Shown piece after piece: positions 1-10,926 of a stretch of 64,000 bases of DNA. The notes beneath the pieces are model-generated. The model had not been told where the DNA came from. It saw nothing but the letters and a program-made list of their open reading frames with translations, and searched no databases. A program made the translations under genes and the position numbers. Position 1 is the stretch's first letter, and the number at the start of each line of letters is the position of its first letter. The stretch comes from Corticium candelabrum (lineage: Eukaryota > Porifera > Homoscleromorpha > Homosclerophorida > Plakinidae). The stretch is taken from assembly GCF_963422355.1 (NCBI RefSeq), contig NC_085095.1, positions 903,957 to 967,956 of the forward strand, in the 5' to 3' direction.

Positions 1-383
1 AAAATAATTGACACCTAAAGTTGTTAATTGGCGAAAGTGATTGATTTATTAACTTCAACAGCATGTCGCTACACTACAGTAGTAGATCTTCAAACCACCA
101 CCACTATCCAAAACATAGAAATCTAATATTGGATATGACATCTGAGTCACATTCAACACATGGTCAAGATTATTAGCATTTCTACAGGCGCAAATCTAGC
201 AAACAGTCATTGTGGAAAGCACCAAGTAGCACTCATTAAAGAACTAAGAGGTGTAAAAATCTTAAAGCCTAGGCTAAAGTTGAGGCTGGGGCTTACATGA
301 GCCCTGAGATAATAATCAAGCGAGTATGGTAATAAAAAGAATGCATATTTTTAAGTTTCTGTGATTTCATAAACATGTCTTAC

Positions 384-3300
384 ATTATTAGATTCCTCGG
401 CTGGATCTGTAATAGCTCCTTCTGTGGTGACAACAGAATCCGTTTTACCCCATACCTGTGCCATGTGACCTAGATGCAGCAAATCAAACTCAATTATACA
501 CAGCTCACTTGCAGGTGATATCAACAGAAATAACTGTCACCATTAAAACCTTGTATTATAATAATTTAAATGTTATGTACATTGTATTTAGAGTAATATT
601 AATTAAATAGACTCTAAATATGGTCTGTGCGACTCGACACTTCTTAATGTATACAGCATAAAGAAACTCGCATCTAGAGTAATTATCAGCAACAGTTGAC
701 ACTTACAATTAAATTAATTAATTTGGGTCATTTTTGTTTATAGCAAAATCTACTGTGCCTTTGAAAACCCATCTGTTGTACACGTACATCAATTCTGTAA
801 TGTCCATGATGCATCTTACAAAAGTCAGTCACATGTCAATTAAGGGAATAAAAGATATACCGTTTTAAATGCCTTAGATTATGCACCCTTGGTGTATTTT
901 TCAGCAAAAATTTTGTAATATTTGAGCTCAAGTTTGTTAGACATGTGGGTCAACCATGTAACAATAAAAAGTGTGATAAGTTGGCTATGCATGCACAGCA
1001 CAAACATATCAGTTTTGTTTATGTAATACTCAGAATCCACACAATTATAAATACATAAATGTATAATAACAATAATAACTATAATTATACCTAAAACAGC
1101 AAAAATACCCATAAATACCCTACACTGTATAGCTAAAGTTCCATACACAATGACAACGGTAAACATCAGCATCTTGTTTTAGAACACAGCAATCCACCTA
1201 TTTGTTGCTCACTGTCTATGGCAGCTAGAATGTACATATTACAACTAAAGTGTCCTGATGTTAGAGTTCAATATCCTCATGGGCTTGATGTGTCTACCTC
1301 ATGAATGTCACAAAACTTTGTCAACCAAATGGACACAACTTCGGCAATTTCATCAGCTTTATGCAACATAAATGCATGGTGAGTATCAATTTGATGAATA
1401 TTCAATTGTGGATGTTCCCTGGACAAACTCTCATACAGTCCGTCTGGAACCCAATGATCCTGTGCTGTGTACCAAATTGAGAGTCTGTCTTGGTGTTGAA
1501 GAAGAGTATCCACATCCACGTCACCAGTGGCTTTGATTGCCTCCATTCCAGTGTCGATTGCATTAAAAACACAAGGTTGGTACTTCACAAAGTCAATGCC
1601 TTTCATCACAATATCTCCTCGATATTCATCTGGGATTCCAAGAATATTCTTCATTTTTGTATCTAGATATGGCCTAAGGAAGAACCTTGGAAGCAATGAA
1701 CCAGCCCAAATAACTGATCTGAACAGTAGTGGATGGTTTCTATAAAAAGGCTCTAAACGCTGACCACTTGCAGATTCACTCATTCGAGCCATAACAGGAC
1801 ACAGTAACCCAACTTTGACAAGCTGAAAATCAGAGAGAGCTCCTCGCTTCAACATTTGCATAATCATAAAGCAGCCAAGAGAATGGCCTACTAGTATCAA
1901 TCTCGATCCGACAGGCACAACATCTCTGACAAAGGCAATTTTGTGTTCAATTTGCTCCTCCAAGCTGAGTTTGGCATCTCTCTGTTGTGAGGTCAGATGG
2001 GTGACGTCATGTCCCGGATAAGACGGTGCGTGAATACTGAATTTGTTATTTTCTGTCAAGGCTGCTAGCGATTTGAGGAACTGCCAATAGAATCCAATAG
2101 CGCCGGGAACACCAGGGATGAAAACAATACGAGTCGATGCCTCTTCTACGTTTCCCAAAGACAAAACTTGAGTTGGATGGCCGCTAACGTCTTGGACGGT
2201 CATCTTAGTATCACTACTCACGTACTCATCATGTTTGACAGACATCTTTCTACGTCCCGTTGTCAGAGAGAGCAATAGATACGTCCACGTACGTCTTCTC
2301 AACAAACTGTATGCGTCCAGGGTCGTACTGTACCGCCACTGTTATATACACGTGTGTGATATGAGCATGCTCATGAGTCATATTACGTATATGCTAATCA
2401 GATCTGCTGTAGAGTCATGCGACCTTACTGACTCATTGTTTGCTGACGATGCTACATCTTTTACGCAGGAGCTAGAATTCGAAATCTGAGTGCTACCTGT
2501 CTACTTACTGTAAGCATAGCTAAACTAGCATGACCACAACAGCTAGCTGCTGAATCTGAATGTCTTCGAATTGCCTAGAGTATAGACCAATGGTTAAAAA
2601 CATGATGCTTGCTAGCAACCAAATTCATTTACTAGGTGGGTGCTGCAGCACTTTGTAGGTGTTCATGCGATCATGCATGTTAGAATGTGAAATGATCAAC
2701 TCGAGCTCATGATCACTTGATCTATACATAGGGAAGAACATAAAAAGTACAAGTAGGTCACATGTACGTACGGATACACTTTACTTGGTACACTTATCAT
2801 AACATTTAGTATGCAGCCAATCACGTGATGACTAAACAAATCTTCTAAACAAACTTCCAAACAGATGAAGGAATTTCGAGGTCATGTGCCCAGGTGACTA
2901 TTGTACGTCAGTTAGCCAAGCCATAAGATAGAGACAACGATAACTTGACAACGTGACATCATAATCTAAAGGAAATGACTTTAACTCAAAATCCACTAAC
3001 TTAAAAGTCTTCGTTGACATAGAGAAGTATGAAATTATTAGTGTAGTCGGTAGCTTTAGTGTGTGTTGTATATTTTGTGTTTGCGTATTCCGTGTTTATG
3101 CATGCATGTACCCCTAGCCCTGAGAGGGAACTACACCTGAGTATTGGGTGTGATGGAAAATATAACATAACAACATAAATCACTAAGAGATATCTGCCAA
3201 ACACTAGCTGCTAGATCCAATTCATCAATGACACAGATGCCTGAGCGTTTCTTGCCTTGATTACAATACAAAGCAAAATACAATAGATATAAATGGCAAC

Positions 3301-5867
3301 ACAGCTTCAAAATTGTTAGTTCTACAATTATACTTCATGTGCACAAACAGAACTCGATCTAATTACTATGACATAAATATCATTTAACTCAAAATATCAA
3401 ATCTCAAACAGTTAGCTGTCATTAACTCAAACTTAACTTATTCTGCTCATTATTCAAATCTGAATTTAACTGTACCTTTTCCCTCCTGAAATTTGTTGAG
3501 CAGATCATAGAGTGGCATGTCATCCGGAATACGAAGAAGATTGTCATTCGGTCTGCATACTTGCCGAACAGGAACTGCATCGTCTGGATCCAACATAATG
3601 ATTTGTTTCACCAGAAGAATTCCAACAATATTCGAGTGTACATCCTCAAACACAGGTACACGAGAATGCCCGGCATCCAACAGCTAAATTATGTAGAAAT
3701 ACATGAGAAAACTATGGTACATTGTGTATATTTCATGCCTTTTGCATTGTGACTCTGTCAAGTTTGTCATCAGTATTCAACATAAACACCGACTCTAATG
3801 GTGTCATTGCTTCTTTCACAACTTTGCTACGCATTTCCAGTGCACCCTACCAAAAAGCATACATAAACTGGTTGCACAATTTTAAAATATTATAATAATA
3901 AAAGACAACTTTAATAATTAGAACTTCATCAGATGACAATGGCTCTTCGTTGTGTTCAGATTTCTCCCCATGTAGATCTACTAACTCTCTTAGTTCTAGA
4001 AAAGATTTGTTGTGTAATAAAGAAACCATAAATATCACTAATGACAACAACCTGCTCGTCTGAAGAACGTGCTGTGCTCCCCTCCTAGCAGGCAATCTAG
4101 AATCTTGGAAATCGGCCATGCAATAAAAAAGAGCAGAACCATCAGAAATTTCACTAACCTACAAACAACAAGTGCAAAAAAGTTTTGTGAATTTATTCAC
4201 TGTTTGTTTCGTACAATTTGCTAGATTTGGTGCTGTCACACGACTAGTTTATTTATACTGTTTAATTAATATCTAATTCATTCGAGATCACATTAACTGC
4301 ATGTTTCTCATAAACTGAAACATACAATAATTTCCCTCTTATAATAGCAAGCCGTCACTCATAGTTGTGCATCACAACAAAATCCACAACAACAATTTAC
4401 ACAAACTACAATATAGGTGCAATACAGGGTTAGCAGAGTAGGTGTCAATTGATTAGTAACAAATATGAAAATCAACCAAAACTAGTTAACAATGTGCTCT
4501 TTAAAAAGTTGCCATAGTTAAACAACAACAGTGATTAAATGATACAAGCATATTCATTTGTGTACAATGGAACCTATCGTTGCAATCACATGACAAATGT
4601 GGGCAAGCATGCACCTACAAAATGCGATGCCAGCCCCTCGAAACCTCAATACATTTGCATATACATTTGGAGACTGGAAAGCAGGCACCTGTGAATTACG
4701 AATAGTGCGTACACAATTCTATGGTCCAAGGGTATGTTTTGACCTTTAAAATGCGGACACAGTAACAATAGTGATGAAGAACCAGATCAGACTGAGAGAC
4801 CGAGGAAACATCAGGTGGACTAGAGATCAGCAGCTTACGTCAAGCATTCTATTATGCCCAACAGCTTAAACTTTATTCGCTCAACCAAACATGGGTATGT
4901 TGCATTCGCACATTGAGAAGGCCATTGACAAGAATCAGAGCACATTGAAGCAGTCTACCATTGATGGCTATTTCGTGTGATTGTCACATCCTGACATCTA
5001 TTGTATGTACTGCTGAACTATTTCTGGTGTAGGATAGTGACTGCTAGCTTTCATGTGGTTGGCCATGGCAACACGTGTATGTATGTACATTGATCTGCTT
5101 TATTAACACATATTTGGATCAATTGTCATTATGTTGCATACAAGAGCATGGTGTACATGAATCGCAATGGTCTAGATGTACAAATGCCAGTCTGGCAATT
5201 GGGACGACATGAGAATTAGGGGCAGTTGAGGACAGTCCCTTGGATGGTCGTAATATAGGTATCACTGTATTCGTTCTCTAAAGCTCAAGGTACAAACAAA
5301 GTTGAATAGCTCATTATCAGCTTACTTAGACAAGCAACAAACTTTACTCGAACGTAAACTAAGAACAAGATTCTTAACATCCAGAGTGTTGCATGCGTAT
5401 GCATTATTTAAGCAGGTGATACGACTATATACTTACGGTGACAGATAATATCCAATGGCCAAACCATATCTTGTACAAAGTGCTTGTGGAACAATTTCGC
5501 CAAACAGAAGTACAGCAGTCACCGATACAACAACAGCGACTATGGGGTTAGATATCCGATCCAGAAAAATGGGCATTGCCTCCACAGATGCTGCATTGCC
5601 CAGCAAAAGTGTGACAAGAAGAAGATGATGTTTTTCTACAATTGGAAGGATGGTTGTAGCATACTTCTGTTGCTTGGCTGTTCCACCGCTCTTGAGGACT
5701 TTCAAGCTAAGAACGTCGAGTGAAAGGAGTCCCATGGTAAGACCAGACATTAAACCTGAAAACCATATGTACATTATTAGAAACACAACAATAGAAGAGA
5801 AAATTTATTAGTCAATAGATTACAATACAATACACAGCCAAACAGATGCACGTACACCTAAACACTT

Positions 5868-5917
<50 letters not shown>

Positions 5918-6331
5918 ACGGTAAATTGATAAATGTAAGGAGCTGCCTTTCAAAGTCATGCCCCTAACCCCATATGGCTGGCTCTAGTGTGCTACTCAGA
6001 AGATCTCTGGGCCTGTGCTAGCAATCTCCTAGAGCTGGTCCAGGTACTCACAGAAAGCACCCGCTTGTAATATGCCACACAACTAAAGTGTGGGCTCCCA
6101 AAGTTTCACCAGGACCTCACTGATTAATTGTAACGTCACAGTCAGCTACTATACCGTTCATAGTCAAAGACCAGATAGACAAATAACTCCTGAATCGAAA
6201 AAGGTATTGCGTGTGAGTTTCTTGACTAAAAGAAGTATGCCTGTGCTCAACCCAAACTTGAACTTTTGTGACCCAAAGGTCCCAAGTGTTTACGCTCACC
6301 AAAATGGCTTTTTCACGACTGAGCTACAGAT

Positions 6332-6407
<76 letters not shown>

Positions 6408-6545
6408 TCTTCCCAAGAGCTAAAAAGATAGATAATCAAAAAAAACAAATATAATGCAATTCAGTACCAGCATTTCATCTAGCTCAGACTGTCCTAGTAT
6501 ATACAAGGCCAGGAACAACGAAACAACACCCTGCAATGCCCTTTC

Positions 6546-6640
<95 letters not shown>

Positions 6641-7065
6641 GCCAGTTTTATTATATGGTTGTGAGACTTGAGCAATCACCCAATTAGATATTCGAAGACT
6701 GACCACTTTTCACATGCACTGTATTAGATCTATCTTGTGTGTAACAAGACTGAACAAGATAAGAAAACCATCAACTTAAAATCTGACCAGGAAGAACCAA
6801 TTGAATGTCAAATTCAACATCAAAGATTACAGTGGCTTGGTCACTTAGAATGGATGAACGTCTCTCGTCCACAAAAGTTGTTGCTGAGAAGCAAGTTACA
6901 TAATATGAAACGTCCTCAGCATGGTCCAAAAAACAGGTGGGTTGATACTATACAACGAGACCTGGTATCATTAATATTGATCTGTCACAAGCAAATGACC
7001 ACACTTCCTGGCGGAAACTTCTTCTGCAATGCGGAAGTCCATAGTGGGTATCGGCGGAATTCCAG

Positions 7066-7139
<74 letters not shown>

Positions 7140-7454
7140 TGTGTAACATGCCTACCACAGTGTTGAAGCATACTAAACTTAATTTCCGCATTTAACTCAA
7201 TTAATTAATTAATTAATTAACTACCCAATTAACTGCAGACGCATACAGTATATTGAGTTCAAGTCATGATCGAATTTACCTGCCAAAAGTACAAGTGCAA
7301 CGTATATGCCCAAGTAGACCCAAAACATCGTGTCACCAAACGTGTACTTGTTGTCGGAACATGATGAGTTCCGATAGGTCACGTTTTCACAAATTACGCC
7401 ATTTTCGACATATTGGCAAATGACGTTAGAGATAGCAACGACTTGGTAATCCAT
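384..7454 (-). CDS. DUF21/CBS-domain membrane protein (CNNM/CorC type), 3' end outside window
   Basis: Seven exons read on the minus strand: 7280-7454, 5437-5755, 4052-4158, 3910-3995, 3739-3846, 3476-3683, 384-469; all junction phases agree. The protein begins with a glycosylatable N-terminus (NVTYRNSS), then a DUF21 membrane domain (FWVYLGIYVALVLLAG, LMSGLTMGLLSLD, LFGEIVPQALCTRYGLAIG), a cytosolic link (RRAELRELVDLHG) and a CBS pair (MTPLESVFML, GHSRVPVFED, PLYDLLNKFQEGKGHMA). Known relatives are CNNM/CorC/Mam3 Mg2+ or divalent-cation transport proteins. The short N-terminus resembles plant and fungal DUF21 proteins more than vertebrate CNNMs. About 390 residues are seen; the usual motif after the CBS pair (a run like EEIVDETD) should lie left of base 1. 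Intron 5 (3684-3738, 55 bases) has GC-AG ends. The start chosen is the ATG at 7454; the frame stays open upstream to the transposon junction at 7547, so an older start beyond the insertion is possible. LDAH is nested in the last visible intron. Confidence 0.85.
470..1276. other. AT-rich non-coding stretch downstream of LDAH
   Basis: Intron sequence of the DUF21/CBS gene between its last visible exon and LDAH. A 97-codon minus-strand frame at 879-1172 is hydrophobic but low in complexity and has no family resemblance. I see no repeat with clear ends. Confidence 0.5.
1277..2245 (-). CDS. LDAH: LDAH: lipid droplet-associated serine hydrolase
   Basis: Single-exon alpha/beta hydrolase of about 322 residues, close to the ~325 of animal LDAH. 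Visible family marks: the oxyanion region FIPGVPGAIGFYWQFLKSL, the nucleophile elbow GHSLG, the LDAH-typical stretches EEQIEHKIAFVRDVVP and MARMSES.SGQ, an acidic site near AQDHWVP and the catalytic histidine in THHAFMLH. Family members sit on lipid droplets and affect neutral-lipid or cholesterol-ester turnover. The ATG at 2245 (MSVKHDEY) is preferred because the sequence upstream of it (LRRRTWTYLLLSL) is not family-like; an in-frame ATG at 2305 would add 20 residues. The whole gene lies in an intron of the DUF21/CBS gene on the same strand. No introns or breaks are seen. Confidence 0.9.
   Translation of the reverse strand: MSVKHDEYVSSDTKMTVQDVSGHPTQVLSLGNVEEASTRIVFIPGVPGAIGFYWQFLKSLAALTENNKFSIHAPSYPGHDVTHLTSQQRDAKLSLEEQIEHKIAFVRDVVPVGSRLILVGHSLGCFMIMQMLKRGALSDFQLVKVGLLCPVMARMSESASGQRLEPFYRNHPLLFRSVIWAGSLLPRFFLRPYLDTKMKNILGIPDEYRGDIVMKGIDFVKYQPCVFNAIDTGMEAIKATGDVDVDTLLQHQDRLSIWYTAQDHWVPDGLYESLSREHPQLNIHQIDTHHAFMLHKADEIAEVVSIWLTKFCDIHEVDTSSP
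2246..3475. other. Intron/upstream region of LDAH, no gene seen
   Basis: This stretch must hold the LDAH promoter as well as intron sequence of the host gene. No exon with supportable splice ends, no TATA box at a convincing distance and no repeat with clear ends were found. Confidence 0.45.
5868..5912. repeat. (CA)n microsatellite
   Basis: Uninterrupted CA dinucleotides inside the first intron of the DUF21/CBS gene. Confidence 0.98.
6165..6332 (-). repeat. tRNA-derived SINE, copy 1
   Basis: Read on the minus strand the 5' head starts next to the (TG)n tract and contains an A box (TAGCTCAGTCG) and a weak B box (GTTCAAGTTT) about 55 bases apart, as in RNA polymerase III promoters of tRNA-derived SINEs. 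The body, including a stretch around TTTCTTGACTAA on the plus strand, matches copy 2 at 22820-22983. The 3' end is uncertain and may reach to about 5940. Confidence 0.6.
6332..6404. repeat. (CA)n microsatellite abutting SINE head
   Basis: About 36 CA units directly against the 5' end of the SINE head. Confidence 0.98.
6549..6639. repeat. (TG)n microsatellite
   Basis: About 45 TG units, directly before a LINE relic on the plus strand. Confidence 0.98.
6641..7070 (+). mobile_element. LINE relic: C-terminal end of a reverse transcriptase ORF
   Basis: Plus-strand frames carry the familiar tail of non-LTR reverse transcriptases: LLYGCET followed by an interrupted AITQLDIRRL region, then QRLQWLGHLEWMNVSR, LLRSKLH, and GPKNRWVDTIQRDL. 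Stops and a frame change between the first and second piece show that it is decayed. It lies between two (TG)n tracts (6549-6639 and 7069-7143), inside the first intron of the DUF21/CBS gene. The clade is not certain from this short end. Confidence 0.7.
7069..7143. repeat. (TG)n microsatellite
   Basis: TG repeats with a single TA interruption, next to the end of the LINE relic. Confidence 0.97.
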
Positions 7455-7539
7455 ATATAAGGTCGCAGACTTCTGTCCAAACGAGTTATGTCTGGTATGG
7501 GGACCGGCTGTTCTGTTGCTGGTAGCCTCGGATGCCAGT

Positions 7540-7547
7540 GACACTAC
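7540..7547. repeat. Target site duplication (left), GACACTAC
   Basis: Identical to the eight bases at 18141-18148 on the other side of the MULE. Confidence 0.9.
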
Positions 7548-8038
7548 GCAATTTTTTTTTTTGGGTCCACTTCACACACACATCCCGGATATATAGCCCG
7601 GATAAGTTTAACTTGCACGTGCACGGTAGACCATTCTCACGTGCACAAATGGCTAGTACTTCGAAATGTGAGGTGCTATGCTGACAGATCGTGGGAATTG
7701 CGCTTTCTCTGCGAGCAGTTACCACACTCAGTAAGCAACAGTGGCTAGTGAAGGGAGAGCCCCAATATGGGAAATGTTGGTCGCTACAAACCGTTTTCTT
7801 TGCAGAAATCGACTTTCTCGAGAAACAATTGACTCCAGAAAAGCTTTGCGTGATGCAGTTATTATACAAGACGGCAGAAGTTTGTACAGTTTGCTAGTTA
7901 ATTGATATTAGTTAATTTAACTAATTGTTAATTTATTAGAATACAGTATTTAGTAACATTAAAGCACAATTTATGTATTTATGGTAGTATTTTTGAACCT
8001 TAAATGTGATTTAATAAATAGTAATTTATAATTTATAA

Positions 8039-8045
<7 letters not shown>
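7548..8045. repeat. MULE left TIR, outer part
   Basis: Inverse of 17359-18140 apart from the 270-base tandem duplication there. Continues at 9500 after a LINE insertion. Confidence 0.88.
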
Positions 8046-8077
<32 letters not shown>

Positions 8078-8098
8078 TTTTATATATATATTTATTTA
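8043..8098. repeat. (TA)n tract
   Basis: TA repeats at the junction between the MULE TIR and the 3' tail of the inserted LINE. Confidence 0.95.
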
Positions 8099-9499
8099 TT
8101 TCTTACACACCTACTCACATACAGGGAAGTCCCAACTAAGGACTTCAGCTACTTCCGCAAGTATGCGGCTAGATATCATTCTAGCGTTATAAATCCATAA
8201 TCTAACAGAAAGCTGCTCTAGCAAATTCTTTAAAGCCTTCCAGAAGGGAACAGCTAACACAGCACATACTTTTGAGGATATAGACTTCAAAGTCTCTAGA
8301 CTGTCTGGTGACCAAAGGCCAAGTGTTTCAACTACCAACGGATAAAATGTACCACCAGTCAAAGATACTCTTGCATGGTGACGATCATCCTTGCCCATTT
8401 CTGCTGCTTCTGCAACAACTCCTGATGTTTCAGCAACTCGAGCAATGTAAGATGGTTGCAACGTGTTTCTTACAGTGATGTCAAAATATCCAGGCCGTCC
8501 ATTCAAGAAATTCGGATGGAAGACATCACCTGGGCGGCATTTGGATTGACCCGAGCTTCTCTGTTCTTTCACAACTTGTTTGGAATCAATGAGGAGTGAT
8601 TGCCAAATAGACTCACATAAAGCATTATGTCGATTCAGACGATGTGGACCATGACCACACCCAACAAGATGATCTCCATATGGGTCAAGTGGATGACCAC
8701 ATATACATCTGATGCTGTTTGGTGGGAACGGAAACACAGGTAGACCCAACCAGTATCTTGCTGCTACAACAAACTCATGGGGTGACATGGTGAGGCCTAA
8801 GTTACGGTTTGGAGTTGCCCGCAACCATGCACCAGTATGAGGAGATGATAATGTCTTCAAGCGAGCCCTATCTCTGAGACTCACTGAATTGAGTAGGTTG
8901 GAAAATGAAATGTCATCTAGTTGAATTTGAATCTGATGTTGTGTAGCTGTCACCAAATCTAATGAAGGTGAATCCTTTTTTGAAAGTAGGTTATGTACGA
9001 TTCCTCGTGCTTCGTCTTCTCCAGGCAAGGGTTTGATCAAATTTAGAAGAGAAGGATGGTTACGTTTCAGTAGGCAATTAACTAACTTTCGATTTGAGTT
9101 ACAGCTGCCAAGAAAAGCGGAAGGTGAAGTAGATAAGGCCTCCCGGATACCCATACCTCCTTTTCCAATTGGCAATACTGCTTGTGACCATGCAAAGTCA
9201 GAAATTGAAGATCTTGTGATCCGGCCGAGAGATCGGCGTAACCCTTCATCGAAAATAGACAATGTGCTCGTAGCAACCCCAGGTCTCACAGATCGTAGCA
9301 AATGGTTGATTTTACATATGGACAGGCAACTTCTCAACAACTGAAGTTCCACTTGTGGATTTTCAAGATCAGAGAGATGAGATTGGGTATTTGCTACTTG
9401 ATCGACTCGCTTCTATATATATGGATAATGTGTGTTAGATACCCACGTAGGTGGGTTTATGTAAAAATATATGTATTTCTAAATATATGTATATATATG
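8046..9499 (-). mobile_element. 5'-truncated LINE inserted in the MULE left TIR
   Basis: It splits the TIR that is continuous on the right side except for a different insertion. The plus-strand left end (its 3' end) is a TA/TTTATT-rich tail. The coding part (8111-9352) starts after the catalytic reverse transcriptase region, so the element is truncated at its 5' end, as is usual for LINEs. Confidence 0.75.
8111..9352 (-). CDS. LINE ORF C-terminus: RT thumb plus zinc-knuckle/nuclease-like domain
   Basis: 413 open codons; the frame stays open further upstream to about 9415, so the 5' limit is the truncation and not a true start. The first part (LLRSCLSICKINHLLRSVRP, FDEGLRRSLGRI, LPIGKGGMGIR) is the region after the catalytic centre in non-LTR reverse transcriptases. 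The later part has a CICGHPLDPYGDHLVGCGHG...RHN putative zinc site and then RPGDVFHPNF...YFDITVRN, which looks like the restriction-like nuclease domain found at the C-terminus of some LINE clades. That domain assignment is by eye. No stop interrupts the 1.2 kb, which suggests recent insertion. The RT active site itself is absent. Confidence 0.72.
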   Translation of the reverse strand: MELQLLRSCLSICKINHLLRSVRPGVATSTLSIFDEGLRRSLGRITRSSISDFAWSQAVLPIGKGGMGIREALSTSPSAFLGSCNSNRKLVNCLLKRNHPSLLNLIKPLPGEDEARGIVHNLLSKKDSPSLDLVTATQHQIQIQLDDISFSNLLNSVSLRDRARLKTLSSPHTGAWLRATPNRNLGLTMSPHEFVVAARYWLGLPVFPFPPNSIRCICGHPLDPYGDHLVGCGHGPHRLNRHNALCESIWQSLLIDSKQVVKEQRSSGQSKCRPGDVFHPNFLNGRPGYFDITVRNTLQPSYIARVAETSGVVAEAAEMGKDDRHHARVSLTGGTFYPLVVETLGLWSPDSLETLKSISSKVCAVLAVPFWKALKNLLEQLSVRLWIYNARMISSRILAEVAEVLSWDFPVCE

Positions 9500-9855
9500 T
9501 AGTAACTATTGCAGAAGAACTCGTTTTTTAATTAATCATGTACTCTGCTGTTACTGCAATTAATTTGTTTTACATAAGAAATGTATGGCAAACAGGCAGG
9601 ATTACAGGAAGCTGTTGATCTGCGCCATGGACAGTCTGTTGCAAAAGAACACAGTTTTTCATTAGCCTAAAATAGAAGCAATCCATGATCCATTTAACAA
9701 TAAAATTAGAACACACACAATGAAGATGCTTATTTCTCTAGTGGGTGCACAGTTTTCTGAACATAAAACAGGAATAACTTGTTCTGAACACTCATTCTGA
9801 AAACTCTAACTGCAATCTGTTCCTCTCTATAGATCAAGGAATATGAACAATCCAG
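9500..9855. repeat. MULE left TIR, inner part
   Basis: Inverse of about 16610-16965, with scattered differences; both contain a stretch around GTGCACAGTTT or its inverse. Confidence 0.85.
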
Positions 9856-10925
9856 GACATTTGTTGTTGTGAATTCAGTTAATATGTAGTGGTGAGCTAA
9901 TATTTAGTGGTGGAAGTTTTGATTGATGTCTACAGTCAATGTTATTAATTAAATTTATATAGTAAATGTCGATTGATTATTGCAGTTAATATTTATTGAT
10001 TTAATACATTTCATATTTTCTTTGATTAATTAACACAGTCAATATTGTAAATAGAGTCAACGTAACTTCTTTATTCTGGTTGTTGCAGATTCTAGATGAG
10101 TAACCTGGATAACTTCCATTATTGCACCTGCCAGAAGACGAATTACATGTGTGGTTTAGGCATAAGTCACCTATGTTTTGATTAGTTAACATTTCTGGAT
10201 CTCGATAAGGTACTTGCATGCAATGTTTCAGTTGTATGTACTGCACTTGTAAGTCAAAGAAGGTTTGAATTTTTAGTTCATCTTTCGAGATTCTCCAGAG
10301 TTACACAGAAAGTGCCTTTTCTTCAGGGAGCTGCCGTGACCAATTTTCTGAAGAAATGAGTGCAACTAAGTTTGTATAGCTGCATTGCAGTTTGACTCGT
10401 AGTGCTTTTAGCTATTGTACTTTGTACATTTGATAGATTATTTGCAGGATCTTTTGGGAGACCAGCCATGCTGAAAGTGATTTCTGAATAGATTTGCATA
10501 CATGATGATGGTGGGTGTATCTATTTATATCTATAATGCTCACTTGAGTGATCTGCCATTCATTGTGTCCCTGGCTGTTAGATTGGGAGTCTTCTCAGAT
10601 AGGGCTCCATATATGAGGGCTAGCTGTTACAGTAATTCTGGTTTCAAAACTTGATAAATACCAAAGGGCGGTGTTTCTTTACTATGATGAGATGGAGCAG
10701 TTGATGATGCATATTCACAGTATCTTATACCATGCTCAAATTGACCACAAATAGAACTACGTATATACAAGCACAAAACATTATCATGTTACTTTGAGTC
10801 TTTCTTTAACATCTAGAGCGTACACTGTTATATCCAACTGGTAATGACTATAACTGGTTAAGATTGAGTTATGCGTATACAGCATTGTAAACTGGTAAAC
10901 AAACGTCATAAATCTGGTAAGAAAT
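9856..10925. other. MULE interior, non-coding
   Basis: About 1.1 kb between the TIR and the first plausible coding piece. Short frames only; probably promoter and leader sequence of the element's genes. Confidence 0.4.
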
Positions 10926-10926
10926 G

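Noticed and set aside
879-1172. 97-codon hydrophobic frame on minus
   Set aside because: Low-complexity Ile/Val/Tyr composition from AT-rich DNA, no family match and no splice partners.
6090-7195. Several open frames of poly-Thr-His or poly-Cys-Val
   Set aside because: They are translations of CA/TG dinucleotide tracts, not proteins. The same holds at 22633-23175, 46334-46816 and 48878-49075.
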